Of a stretch of 64,000 nt of DNA, positions 8,072 to 17,070 are shown piece after piece; position 1 is the first letter of the stretch, and each line of letters opens with the position of its first letter. A program made the translations under genes and the position numbers. The DNA lies in NCBI RefSeq assembly GCF_003403035.1, contig NZ_QURN01000003.1:266737-330736 (forward strand), written 5' to 3'. Source of the DNA: Mesorhizobium denitrificans (GTDB lineage Bacteria > Pseudomonadota > Alphaproteobacteria > Rhizobiales > Rhizobiaceae). Under the pieces are notes generated by a model, which did no database searches, was not told the origin of the DNA, and saw only the letters and a list, made by a program, of their open reading frames with translations.

Positions 8072-9673
8072 TCAATTGTCGTTTGATATTTCAGCGAGCG
8101 GCGTGTTGCAGCACGGGCTGAACCGCACACCCTTGACGTTTGGACCGTAGGCGAGAACCAGGGACGGATTGATCATCGGTAGAATGATGTCCGCCTTCTT
8201 GATCATTTCCGCCGCATCGAACCACTTTTTCGCAGCTTCTTCCGGCGTTTTTGCAGCCAGCGCAGCATCCATAACGCCACGGATTTCGTGGTTTACGATG
8301 GACGGATCACGTTCCCCGCCAGCGCGCTTAGCCCACACCGTTCCGGGTGCAAGGCCGAAATAGTCGATGTACTGCGACGTACCGAAGAAGTCCGGCGCAT
8401 AGAAGACCATGCTCAATGGGATGCCGTCACCATTCACCGCATCGCGCCAGTTCGAGAATGGTACCGGCGACAGCTTTACCTTGATGCCGACCTGCGCCAG
8501 ATCCTGCTGAACCTTCTGCATCATGAGGTTGAAATCGACGCCATAGGTATTCATGTCAGGGTAGATCGATTCAATCTCAAACCCGTCTGGATGTCCTGCA
8601 TCAGCCAAAAGCTTCTTCGCATGTTCCGGGTTGTATTCTGGAACCTTGTGCCCCTCAGCACCCGGAAAACCGGGAGGAACAGGAACGGCGATCTCACTGC
8701 CCGCACCACCAACGACAAGATCGATCAACCCCTTGCGGTCGATTGCGCTCGAAATCGCCTCGCGAACTTGTGGCGTCAACGGCACCTTGTTGCCTTTCGC
8801 ACCCGGCGAAAGAACAACATAGACAAAGTTCAGCGAAGGCAATTCTTCAACCTTCGCGGCCGAACCCTGGAGGCTCTTTGCCGTTTCAGGATCGATCTGC
8901 TGGGCGATGTCGACCGTGCCGGATTGCAGCATCTGCGCCTGAGCCACGGCGTCTTTCACCTGACGGAACACAACTTCAGGCACTTTCGCCTTGTTGGCAC
9001 CCCAATAAGTGTCGTTGCGCTTCAGCCGCAGTTCGGCATTTGGCTCATACCCTGAAAGCACAAACGTTCCCGAGCCTGCGGAATTTGCCAACAGCCATGT
9101 TTCGGCAGTGTCCTTATCGACTGCCGTCGCATCTGCAAGACCACCGTGCTCGGCAACAACATCGCTATTCATAACAGCCATATATGAAGCTGCAAGTATT
9201 TGAATATATTCCGAGTTTGGCGATGCCAGCTTCAGCACTACAGTCTGCGCATCCGGTATCTCAATTGAGGTGATAGGATCGGCCATGAAAGACGAGCTGG
9301 TCTTGATGTTCTTCAAGCGCTCGAAGGTCCATTTGACGTCCTTGGACTCAACAGCGGAACCGTCCGAGAACTTGGCCGCCGGGTCGAGATGCAGCGTGAT
9401 CTGTGTTTGCTCGGGGTTTACCTCCCAGCTTTTAGCCAGAAGCGGAATAATTTTGTTGTCCTTGTCGAGCGTGACGAGGGACTCATAAGCTGAAGAGTTG
9501 AAAATCTGGCAGGTATCGCACCATGCGCGATGCGGATCGAGCGAATTAATGTCCATGTCGCGGGCGATAACGAGCGTGCGGCTTTCAGCATGTGCCGCTC
9601 CGCCAAGCGCTGCAACAAGAGCCGCCGACACCAGTATGCCGCGCGGCCTGAACATTCGGGATAGTATAGTCAT
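8072..9673 (-). CDS. ABC transporter substrate-binding protein, peptide/nickel family (SBP_bac_5)
   Basis: Periplasmic solute-binding protein of 533 residues, the length of the oligopeptide/dipeptide (cluster C) family. A Sec signal peptide ends near residue 29 (AHA/E), and the mature chain has the family features such as FSDGSAVESKDVKWTFER early in the protein. The ATG at 9673 has a strong AGAGGAG site. No matching permease or ATPase genes occur in the window, so the protein either borrows another transporter or its partners lie elsewhere. First gene of an operon with the class III aminotransferase, which suggests it brings in the aminotransferase substrate or a precursor. Confidence 0.92.
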   Translation of the reverse strand: MTILSRMFRPRGILVSAALVAALGGAAHAESRTLVIARDMDINSLDPHRAWCDTCQIFNSSAYESLVTLDKDNKIIPLLAKSWEVNPEQTQITLHLDPAAKFSDGSAVESKDVKWTFERLKNIKTSSSFMADPITSIEIPDAQTVVLKLASPNSEYIQILAASYMAVMNSDVVAEHGGLADATAVDKDTAETWLLANSAGSGTFVLSGYEPNAELRLKRNDTYWGANKAKVPEVVFRQVKDAVAQAQMLQSGTVDIAQQIDPETAKSLQGSAAKVEELPSLNFVYVVLSPGAKGNKVPLTPQVREAISSAIDRKGLIDLVVGGAGSEIAVPVPPGFPGAEGHKVPEYNPEHAKKLLADAGHPDGFEIESIYPDMNTYGVDFNLMMQKVQQDLAQVGIKVKLSPVPFSNWRDAVNGDGIPLSMVFYAPDFFGTSQYIDYFGLAPGTVWAKRAGGERDPSIVNHEIRGVMDAALAAKTPEEAAKKWFDAAEMIKKADIILPMINPSLVLAYGPNVKGVRFSPCCNTPLAEISNDN

Positions 9674-9821
9674 ATGCTTCTCCTCTGGTGGGTTGTCACG
9701 GCTTCTCTTGTCCGTCGTATTGATTGACCCGTAGTCCGGACCTCACTGGGTCGGGATTGGTCGCCGGAGCAACATTCCGTCTCGCACAATCCAGCGACCG
9801 AAAACTCTCGCTGCGAATATA

Positions 9822-9836
9822 TGGAACTTAATTTCA
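9822..9836. promoter_or_regulatory. 15-bp palindrome-like site, candidate operator (copy 3)
   Basis: TGGAACTTAATTTCA, 149 bp before the ATG of the peptide-type binding protein. It shares the outer TGRAA/TTYCA arms and AT-rich centre with the copies at 5321 and 5409, tying this operon to the same regulator. Confidence 0.45.
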
Positions 9837-9928
9837 GATTTTATCAAGCCCAGATGCTCATCCGAACGACATTTTGATATAGCAAATTGCAGCTTGAGCA
9901 GATGAAGGCCAATAGCTGGTCTAATGGG

Positions 9929-10882
9929 CTATGCAGACCCCATGCTCATGAGGTCGGAGAGAGACAGCGCCATTGCTCGCGTCAGCACCAGGTGGGTTGC
10001 AAAGCGCCCCGCAAGTGCTGCTTGCAGCGGCTCCAGCTTTGCCGACTCCTGCACCACCATCAAACGTCGCGGGATGGACTTTAGATCTGCAAGGTCGGCG
10101 GATATGCAGCGGCGATTATAATCGCAGTCGAGTGCCGCACCTGCCGCATCGATCATCTGCCCAGCTATCACACCAGCGGCCCCGCTGCGACGCAGCGCGC
10201 GCACCTCGGCAGCCGTTATCGCACCGCAGCGCACGACATGCGCGTCCTCATCCGCAACACCCGCTGAAAACAGCGCCACATCGCATTCTGCAACGCCTGC
10301 CAACTGCTCGCGGATAACTGGCTCTGCGCGCAGCGCGCTGGCGAGCGCTTCTGTCGAGAGGATGAGCGGAGCATAGAAATTAAGGCCCCTGGCGTTCAAC
10401 CGGCGAGCGATCTCCATCGTGCATTGGTCTGGGCGATACGAGTATGGCGCTCCGAGGTTGCCGCAAAGCTGAACGACCGTAACGTCTCGCAAATCGGCGA
10501 AACTCATCGCATCGGCGATAGCGTATACGGTGCGGCCCCAGGCAATACCTACACGCTGGCCATTACTGACCATTCCCTGAAAGACATTAGCCGCAAGCAC
10601 CGGTATTTCGTCTTCCGCTTCGCGGTAAGCATCACCATCCGCGATCCACACGCCTTCGAGGCCAAAATGATCCTCCAGCTGGCGCGCCAGCACATCCGAG
10701 GCGAAAAGCTCGGTTGAGGCGGTGATCGTTACGATGCCGGTTTCCCGCGCGCGGCGCAAATACATAGCAACCGACGCTCGCGAAATATCAAGCCGTTTGG
10801 CGATCTCGTCCTGCCGCAGCCCGTGCGTATAATAGAGCCAAGCGGCCTTGTGTACGATCTGGTCGCCGGGACGCAAAGACAT
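9929..10882 (-). CDS. Sugar-binding transcriptional regulator, SorC/DeoR family
   Basis: Regulator of 317 residues. An N-terminal helix-turn-helix at about 15-55 (YYTHGLRQDEIAKRLDISRA) is followed by a sugar-binding domain of the SorC/CggR type that senses a phosphorylated sugar. The ATG at 10882 has an AGGAGGA site. It is oriented like the ABC genes but separated from them by 115 bp holding its own promoter. A dyad there (10922-10944) resembles the perfect palindrome before mtnK at 14625-14649. It most likely represses the importer and mtnKA until a phosphorylated methylthio-sugar appears; that assignment is inference from shared sites. Confidence 0.88.
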   Translation of the reverse strand: MSLRPGDQIVHKAAWLYYTHGLRQDEIAKRLDISRASVAMYLRRARETGIVTITASTELFASDVLARQLEDHFGLEGVWIADGDAYREAEDEIPVLAANVFQGMVSNGQRVGIAWGRTVYAIADAMSFADLRDVTVVQLCGNLGAPYSYRPDQCTMEIARRLNARGLNFYAPLILSTEALASALRAEPVIREQLAGVAECDVALFSAGVADEDAHVVRCGAITAAEVRALRRSGAAGVIAGQMIDAAGAALDCDYNRRCISADLADLKSIPRRLMVVQESAKLEPLQAALAGRFATHLVLTRAMALSLSDLMSMGSA

Positions 10883-10898
10883 GACAATCCTCCTGATC

Positions 10899-10944
10899 TG
10901 ACAATATTCAGGTCAACTGGAAAATGTCAATTTATAAGACAATG
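10899..10944. promoter_or_regulatory. Operator-like dyads upstream of the SorC-type regulator
   Basis: Two dyads before the regulator's ATG (10882). The first, 10899-10915, has TGAC and GTCA ends. The second, 10922-10944, reads AAATGTCAA, a 5-bp spacer, then AAGACAATG; its left arm and spacer length equal those of the perfect palindrome at 14625-14649. This suggests autoregulation. Confidence 0.45.
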
Positions 10945-10996
10945 CTTTGATAATTTGAATGCGGGACGGACCAGCCGCCCCGCAACTCAACCACAT

Positions 10997-12046
10997 TTAT
11001 TTATTCGGGTTCGGCATCCAGGCCGGCATGGCAACGTCGGCATGGGCAAACTGAGGCATCTTTGCAGACAGTTCTTCCATGTTCTTGATGTCGTTGTCGT
11101 TGAGATCTTTTTGTGTAATCAGCGTCGGCGGAACGATAACATTGTGGCCCGGATCTTCACCTGCCAGCAATTGCGCGAGCGCACGCACCGATACCTGACC
11201 CACCACGGCCGGGTTGGTCGCGGCCGTCGCGGCCCAAGCACTGCCGGGCTCACGCATTGCGGCAATATCGGCGGTCGAAATGTCGGCCGAATAGATCTTT
11301 ATCGATGAGGAGAGACCTGCCTCGTCGACGGCGATCTTCACGCCCTTTGCGAACTCATCGTAGGGAGCAAACATCACCTGAATGTCGGGATGCGCGGACA
11401 CGACGGAGCGCGCCTGGTTGGCGACCGAGTTCGCAATCGGGTTGTCGAGCGTGCCAAACATGGCGACTTCGTCGATGCCCGGATATTTTTTCTTGAATTC
11501 GCGCCAGGTTTCGTCGCGACGGTCGAGTGGCGCAATACCGGCCACGTAAACATAACCCGCTTTCCAGCTCTCGCCATTATCCTTGATTGCCTGCTCCAGA
11601 GCCAGACGAGCAAGGTCGCGGTCGGACTGCTCGACTTGCGGGATTTTATCGTTTTCGACATTGACGTCGAACGCGACGACCTTGATGCCAGCGTCCACTG
11701 CGCGCTGCGCGGCTTCTTTCATGGATTCGGTCAAGCCATGCTGGATAATGATACCTTTCACACCAAGCGCGATGGCCTGATCCACCATATCGGCCTGCAG
11801 GGCCGCATCCTGACGGCTGTCGAAAACCTGAAGCTGCACGCCAAGTGCTTTTGCCTGCGCTTCAACGCCCGCGAGATAGGCCTGGAAGAAGTCACCCGTC
11901 GACAGATAGCGCACCAGCGCGATCTTGACGTCGCCGGGCTTATCGAACGGAGCAGGCTTGTCCTGCGCGAGAGCTGGCCCTGCAAAAAGGACAGTCCCGG
12001 CGGCAAGCGCCAACCCGAATTTGCCTAACGTCCTGCGCGTGATCAT
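10997..12046 (-). CDS. Sugar ABC transporter substrate-binding protein (ribose family), probable methylthioribose importer
   Basis: Periplasmic binding protein of the ribose/LacI type, 349 residues from the ATG at 12046 (GGAGGAAATGGC before it). The signal peptide has a twin-arginine-like N-terminus (MITRRTLGKFG) and cleaves near residue 27 (ALA/QDK). The two-lobe Peripla_BP_4 fold is recognisable from the VDQAIALGVKGIIIQHG stretch onwards. Last gene of the ATPase-permease-binding protein operon. Divergently placed next to mtnK-mtnA, so methylthioribose is the favoured ligand; ribose or another pentose cannot be excluded. Confidence 0.9.
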   Translation of the reverse strand: MITRRTLGKFGLALAAGTVLFAGPALAQDKPAPFDKPGDVKIALVRYLSTGDFFQAYLAGVEAQAKALGVQLQVFDSRQDAALQADMVDQAIALGVKGIIIQHGLTESMKEAAQRAVDAGIKVVAFDVNVENDKIPQVEQSDRDLARLALEQAIKDNGESWKAGYVYVAGIAPLDRRDETWREFKKKYPGIDEVAMFGTLDNPIANSVANQARSVVSAHPDIQVMFAPYDEFAKGVKIAVDEAGLSSSIKIYSADISTADIAAMREPGSAWAATAATNPAVVGQVSVRALAQLLAGEDPGHNVIVPPTLITQKDLNDNDIKNMEELSAKMPQFAHADVAMPAWMPNPNK

Positions 12047-12083
12047 GCCATTTCCTCCGACTGGAACCGTTGTTGAGGTGAGG

Positions 12084-13073
12084 CTATCGGGCGGTCCGAC
12101 CCGAAAGCGAAAACGTAAAGATGAGAGCGATGACAAGCACCGCACCCTTGACGAAATCCTGCGTGTAATAAGGTACGTTCATCATGGTCAGGCCCTGCAA
12201 CAGCACACCGACGAAAAGCGCACCAATCGCGGTGCCGAACGCGTTCGGCTTCGAAGCGCCAAGCACGGCATAGCCGATCAGCGCCGCAGCGACAGCGTCG
12301 AGCAGAAGGTTGTTTCCTGACGCGATGTCTCCGCGCCCCAAGCGCGCCGCAAGCAGAATGCCGCCGATGGAGGCAAACACGCCGGAGATGATATAGGCCC
12401 AGATTTTGTAGGCTTTTACTGGCGCGCCAGCCAATTCAGCAGCACGCGGATTTGAGCCTACAGCGTACATCATGCGGCCAAAACGCGTATATTCCAGAAA
12501 GAACCAGATCAGGACTGCCAGGATAAGCAGCACGACCACAGAAACCGGCACGAGGTCTGGCAAAAAGAAGTCGAAGCGATGGCGCCCGATGGCCATGAAC
12601 GCCGGTGAGAAAGTGCCTTGCGCGGTTGATCCGTCCGGCATTGTCATGCCCGCCGCGATGGAGCGTCCTTCCGTTGGAATGCGCTGCAAACCAAGCAGCA
12701 GAAACATCATGCCAAGCGTTGCGAGCAGGTCCGGCACGCGCATGTAGACGATGATAAGTCCATTAACGAGACCGACCAGCGCGCCGATGGCGAGGCAGAA
12801 AATAACGGCAACGAACGCGTTCTGTTGCAGCACGATCATCGCATAGGCAGCAGCCATCATCGCGCTCGTCGCGACCGAGCCGATCGAGAGATCGAAGCCG
12901 CCCACCACAAGTGTCGCCGTTACGCCCAGCGCAAGAATGCCGGTGATGGCGACGGACTGAAAAATGAACACCGCTGCCTGCGGACTCGCAAAGCCGCTCG
13001 TTGCGACAGAAAAGAACACGACGAGCGCAACGAGGAGCGCGAGAAAGCCGTAGCGGATGAGAATGTTTGCCAT
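12084..13073 (-). CDS. Sugar ABC transporter permease (RbsC-like)
   Basis: Inner-membrane permease of 329 residues with about nine to ten hydrophobic segments and the BPD_transp_2 signature (DLSIGSVATSAMMAAA, then the SNPRAAELAGAPVKAYK loop that docks the ATPase). The ATG at 13073 shares its A with the TGA of the ATPase gene, indicating translational coupling. 37 bp separate it from the binding-protein start. Works with the adjacent ATPase and binding protein. Confidence 0.93.
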   Translation of the reverse strand: MANILIRYGFLALLVALVVFFSVATSGFASPQAAVFIFQSVAITGILALGVTATLVVGGFDLSIGSVATSAMMAAAYAMIVLQQNAFVAVIFCLAIGALVGLVNGLIIVYMRVPDLLATLGMMFLLLGLQRIPTEGRSIAAGMTMPDGSTAQGTFSPAFMAIGRHRFDFFLPDLVPVSVVVLLILAVLIWFFLEYTRFGRMMYAVGSNPRAAELAGAPVKAYKIWAYIISGVFASIGGILLAARLGRGDIASGNNLLLDAVAAALIGYAVLGASKPNAFGTAIGALFVGVLLQGLTMMNVPYYTQDFVKGAVLVIALIFTFSLSGRTAR

Positions 13074-14578
13074 CAGGCAGCGCCTTTCATTGCGCCTGCC
13101 GCCACTTCGGCCAGCAGGCGGTCGATATCCAGCCGCTCATTGCGGTGTTCACCGACGATTGTGTGCTCGGACATGACCAGAATGCGGTCGGCGGTTTCCA
13201 GCGCCTCGTCCAGTTCGGTCAAGAAAACGAGCGTCGCCCTGCCCTGTGCATTGGCTCGCAGCTTGGCGGCAATATCGCGCCGCGCAGCTATGTCCACACC
13301 CTGAAATGGCTCATCAAGAATGAAGAGGCGCGAAGGTTGAGACATCCAGCGCCCAACCATCACCTTCTGCTGATTGCCGCCGGAAAGCGTGGTCATCATA
13401 TCGCGTTCGCCGCGGCAGACGATGGCGAGGTTCTGAATCTGGCGGCGCGCCGCCTCGCGTTCTGCGCGCTTGCGCACCACTGATAGAAAGGAGAAGCGGT
13501 CGAGGAACGGCAGAGAAATGTTTCGGGCAAGATTGAAGTCGGCCACGATGCCGCTTTCAGCCCGATCCTTGGCAACAAGGAAGACCCCTGCCCGGATTGC
13601 GTCTGCAGGACTGGACGGCGCAAAGCGTTGCCCATCGAGCGTCATTTCCCCGGAAACCGCGCGCCTTGCGCCAAACAGTGTCTCCGCAAACTGTGTTTTG
13701 CCGACGCCGACCAGCCCTGTGATCGCAACAACCTCGCCATCATGCAGTTTCAACGAAAACGGGGCAGCTTGGGGCTTCAGCCGCACATCGCTCACGGTAA
13801 GGATTGGCTTGCCGCCGTCTCTCACCGAAACGGCTGTCGCTTCGGCGGATCGGCCGAGCATGGCGTTGACTGCGCCTTCGTAATCCAGCGGCTTTTGCTC
13901 GAAGGTTCCAGTGATCCGTCCATCGCGGAGCGACACGATGCGGTCTGCCAGACGCCGAATGTCGGACATGCGGTGCGATATATAGAGGATGGCAACGCCC
14001 TCATCCCGCAATCTCGAAATGATGGCGAAAAGCCGCTCGGCCTCACTGCTCGAAAGCGACGAGGTAGGCTCATCGAGGATCATCACCTTCGGCGCGTGTG
14101 CCATTGCGCGCGCAATCCCAACCATCTGGCGATCGGCGAGCGACAGCGAGGCGATGTCCGCCTTGAGGTCAACATCGAGGCCCAGCCCTGCGGCAACCTC
14201 GGCGGCTTCTCTCCGGTTGCGGCGGCGGTTGAAAAAAAGGTGCGCGCCCCTCCCTGTCAGCCGGTCGAGCGTGAGATTGGTCGCAACATCGAGCGAACTA
14301 ACCACACCATCATTGATGTTCTGGTGAACCGTGACCACGCCAGCCCTTATCGCCTCGGCCGGTGTGGAAGGCGCGTAGGGCTGATCGGCGAGCGACATGG
14401 CCCCCGCGCTTGGTGCGTGCACGCCGCTCATAATTTTGACGAGGGTAGATTTGCCGGCTCCGTTGGCACCCATCAGCACCGTGATCTGACCAGGGAAAAG
14501 GTCGAGCGAAACGCCGTCCAGAACCTTGTTCGGGCCGAACGACTTCCCCAGTCCGTCAATGCGGAACATGGTAGCCAT
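13073..14578 (-). CDS. Sugar ABC transporter ATP-binding protein (RbsA-like, two nucleotide-binding domains)
   Basis: Double-domain ATPase of 501 residues from the ATG at 14578 (GGGAGGAG ten bases before). The first Walker A is GANGAGKST (37-45), with Walker B ending ILDEPTSSLS. The second domain has the altered GLVGVGKT loop and the LSGGNQQKV signature, as usual in the sugar (CUT2) family. First gene of the importer operon and divergent from mtnK over a 139-bp region holding a 25-bp palindrome. Powers uptake by the RbsC-like permease next to it. Confidence 0.93.
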   Translation of the reverse strand: MATMFRIDGLGKSFGPNKVLDGVSLDLFPGQITVLMGANGAGKSTLVKIMSGVHAPSAGAMSLADQPYAPSTPAEAIRAGVVTVHQNINDGVVSSLDVATNLTLDRLTGRGAHLFFNRRRNRREAAEVAAGLGLDVDLKADIASLSLADRQMVGIARAMAHAPKVMILDEPTSSLSSSEAERLFAIISRLRDEGVAILYISHRMSDIRRLADRIVSLRDGRITGTFEQKPLDYEGAVNAMLGRSAEATAVSVRDGGKPILTVSDVRLKPQAAPFSLKLHDGEVVAITGLVGVGKTQFAETLFGARRAVSGEMTLDGQRFAPSSPADAIRAGVFLVAKDRAESGIVADFNLARNISLPFLDRFSFLSVVRKRAEREAARRQIQNLAIVCRGERDMMTTLSGGNQQKVMVGRWMSQPSRLFILDEPFQGVDIAARRDIAAKLRANAQGRATLVFLTELDEALETADRILVMSEHTIVGEHRNERLDIDRLLAEVAAGAMKGAA

Positions 14579-14624
14579 GGATGGCAAACTCCTCCCAGTG
14601 GCGAAAGCTAAGACTGGCAATGCG

Positions 14625-14649
14625 CAAATGTCAACTCGATTGACATTTG
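14625..14649. promoter_or_regulatory. 25-bp perfect palindrome in the importer/mtnK divergent promoter
   Basis: Perfect 10-bp arms CAAATGTCAA and TTGACATTTG around CTCGA. The site is placed between the ATPase ATG (14578) and the mtnK ATG (14718), so one bound dimer or tetramer could control both directions. The best candidate binder is the SorC-type regulator at 9929-10882, whose own promoter has a related half site. Confidence 0.7.
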
Positions 14650-14717
14650 CCAAAAGGGTGGACTAGCCTTTTGTACGAGGGATGTTTGGCGCGAGGCATC
14701 GCGCCAATGGAGGAATC

Positions 14718-15983
14718 ATGAAAGGTGCCGCTTACGAGGCTCTCAAGATCGAAACGCTTGCCGCGCGCCTCGGCGATGTTGCTGCGCTGCGCGATGTGCT
14801 GGGCGACCCGAAAGGTTGGCGCGTGCGCGAGGTGGGCGACGGCAATTTGAACCTTGTGTTTATCGTCGAGTCGGACAAAAGCGGCCTCGTCGTAAAGCAG
14901 GCGCTTCCCTATGTGCGACTGGTTGGCGAGAGCTGGCCATTGCCGCTCAAGCGTAGCTTTTTTGAGTATCACACGCTTATCCGGCAGGCCGCTCGCGATC
15001 CGGGCCGAGTGCCGGAAGTGCTGCATTTCGATGAGGCTCAATCGGTCATCGTTATGGAATTTCTGACGCCGCACCTCATTCTGCGGCGCGCGCTGATACA
15101 AGGTCGCATCCTGCCGAAGATCGGCAAGGATCTTGGGCTGTTCGTAGCGCGCACTCTCTTTCGTGGGTCTGATCTTGCTATGGAAGCGCGGCAGCGCAAG
15201 GCCGACCTCGCCCTGTTCGCGGACAATGTAGAACTGTGCGACATCACTGAAAATCTCGTCTTCTCCGATCCTTATTTCGAGGCTGAACTGAACGCTCACA
15301 CCTCGCCGGAGCTTGATCCAATCGTCGCCGAACTGCGCGCCGACCGCGACATGAAAGTGACAGCACAGCGCATGAAGCACTTGTTCGCGACCAAGGCAGA
15401 AACCTTGGTTCATGGCGACCTGCACACCGGTTCGATCATGGTCACGGACGATGACACGCGCGTTATCGATCCCGAATTCGCCTTCTATGGCCCGATGGCG
15501 TTCGACGTGGGCATGTTGTTCGCCAATTTCTGGATGGCCTTCTTCTCGCAGGATGGGCACGAGGCAGACGGAGAGCGCGATTTGATGCGCACTTTCCTGC
15601 TGGATACGGTGGAAGAATGCTGGAGCGTTTTCTGCGCGGAGTTTTCGCGGCTTTGGCACACCGAACGCACCGGCATTCTCTATCAGCGCAGCCTGTTTGA
15701 AGATCGTGGTGACGCGCTCGGAGCGGAGCAGGCGCTTGACGAAGTGCTGCACGATATTTGGGTGGACTTGCTCGGCTTCGCTGGCGTTGAGGTGCATCGG
15801 CGCATACTTGGCCTCGCTCACAATGCCGATTTCGAGACGATCGAGGATCGCGCGACGCGCGCTGCCTGCGAAACCAAGGCACTCAAATTCGGCCGCCACA
15901 TAGCCGTCAACCGGGCCGCTGTTCAGGGGCTCTCACAGGTGCGCGCTCTCGCGGAGCGGCTGCAGTCAGGAGTTATCGCGTGA
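14718..15983 (+). CDS. mtnK: S-methyl-5-thioribose kinase
   Basis: Aminoglycoside-phosphotransferase-fold kinase of 421 residues that converts 5-methylthioribose and ATP to the 1-phosphate in methionine salvage. The catalytic loop HGDLHTGS is at 232-239 and the metal-binding DPEF at 251-254, both typical of MtnK. The ATG at 14718 has a GGAGG site seven bases upstream; an in-frame start at 14682 would lie in the promoter. Its stop overlaps the mtnA start by 4 bp. The neighbouring sugar importer suggests the kinase traps imported methylthioribose. No mtnB, mtnC or mtnD is present, so downstream steps lie elsewhere or use an aldolase shunt. Confidence 0.92.
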   Translation: MKGAAYEALKIETLAARLGDVAALRDVLGDPKGWRVREVGDGNLNLVFIVESDKSGLVVKQALPYVRLVGESWPLPLKRSFFEYHTLIRQAARDPGRVPEVLHFDEAQSVIVMEFLTPHLILRRALIQGRILPKIGKDLGLFVARTLFRGSDLAMEARQRKADLALFADNVELCDITENLVFSDPYFEAELNAHTSPELDPIVAELRADRDMKVTAQRMKHLFATKAETLVHGDLHTGSIMVTDDDTRVIDPEFAFYGPMAFDVGMLFANFWMAFFSQDGHEADGERDLMRTFLLDTVEECWSVFCAEFSRLWHTERTGILYQRSLFEDRGDALGAEQALDEVLHDIWVDLLGFAGVEVHRRILGLAHNADFETIEDRATRAACETKALKFGRHIAVNRAAVQGLSQVRALAERLQSGVIA

Positions 15984-17068
15984 AGGTTGGGGACCGCCAC
16001 TACCGCACCATTTGGCCAACGAGTGATGGTCGCGCCATAGAAATCATCGATCAGCGCTGGCTGCCGCATGAATTTCGCGTCGTTCCTTTGTCCACAGTCG
16101 ATGAAGTCGCAACCGCGATCCGCGACATGTGGGTGCGTGGCGCGCCGCTGATTGGCGTCACCGCCGCCTATGGCGTGGCCATCGCGATGCTTGGCGACCC
16201 ATCTGACGCCGCGCTCGATTCCACTTGGGATTATCTTCACGAAACGCGCCCCACAGCCATCAACCTGCGCTGGGCGCTTGACGATATGCGCAATCTTTTG
16301 CGACCTCTGCCCCCGGCAGAACGCGCTGATGCCGCCTTCGCCCGTGCCGCAGAAATTGCTGAAGAAGATGTCGAATTAAACCGCAGCATTGGCCGCCACG
16401 GCCTGACAATCATACGCCAGATCGCAGCCTCCAAGCCGGAGGGCGAGCCTGTGCGGATACTGACGCACTGCAACGCCGGCTGGCTGGCGACGGTCGACTA
16501 CGGCACCGCGACTGCACCGATATATCTGGCACTCGAAGAGGGCATCCCGGTTCACGTGTATGTGGATGAAACGCGCCCCCGCAATCAGGGTGCGCAACTT
16601 ACCGCATGGGAGATGGTGGGGCAGGAAGTTCCCCACACGCTCGTGGTCGACAATGCCGGCGGCCATTTGATGCAGCACGGGCTGATCGATATGGTCATTG
16701 TCGGCACGGATCGTACTACGCGCAATGGCGACGTGTGCAACAAGATCGGCACCTATCTGAAGGCGCTCGCTGCACGCGACAATGGGGTGCCTTTTTATGT
16801 CGCGCTGCCCTCACCAACCATCGATTGGACCGTGGGCGACGGCGTTGCGGAAATTCCAATCGAGGAACGCTCCAGCGACGAGGTTTCGCTCGTCTGGGGT
16901 CGCACCGCTGACGGCAAGGTCATGCAGGTGCGGATTTCGCCGGATGCAACTGAAGCGGCCAATCCAGCCTTTGACGTTACACCTGCTAGGCTCGTCACTG
17001 GGCTGATTACGGAGCGCGGCATTGCGGAGGCATCCGAGACAGGATTGAGAGGATTGTTTCCCCGCTAA
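15980..17068 (+). CDS. mtnA: S-methyl-5-thioribose-1-phosphate isomerase
   Basis: Isomerase of 362 residues that converts methylthioribose 1-phosphate to methylthioribulose 1-phosphate. The catalytic pair is Cys164 (THCNAG) and Asp244 (GTDR), at positions close to the characterised Bacillus enzyme. The GTG at 15980 overlaps the mtnK stop, so translation is coupled. The gene ends 2 bp before the convergent Gfo/Idh gene, leaving no room for a separate terminator. eIF2B-like fold; alternative pentose-1-phosphate isomerases exist, but mtnK next door settles the call. Confidence 0.94.
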   Translation: MKVGDRHYRTIWPTSDGRAIEIIDQRWLPHEFRVVPLSTVDEVATAIRDMWVRGAPLIGVTAAYGVAIAMLGDPSDAALDSTWDYLHETRPTAINLRWALDDMRNLLRPLPPAERADAAFARAAEIAEEDVELNRSIGRHGLTIIRQIAASKPEGEPVRILTHCNAGWLATVDYGTATAPIYLALEEGIPVHVYVDETRPRNQGAQLTAWEMVGQEVPHTLVVDNAGGHLMQHGLIDMVIVGTDRTTRNGDVCNKIGTYLKALAARDNGVPFYVALPSPTIDWTVGDGVAEIPIEERSSDEVSLVWGRTADGKVMQVRISPDATEAANPAFDVTPARLVTGLITERGIAEASETGLRGLFPR

Positions 17069-17070
17069 AG

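Noticed and set aside
14631..15899. 422-codon minus-strand frame opposite mtnK
   Set aside because: Covers mtnK in antisense; no motif, and its length follows from high third-position GC in the real gene.
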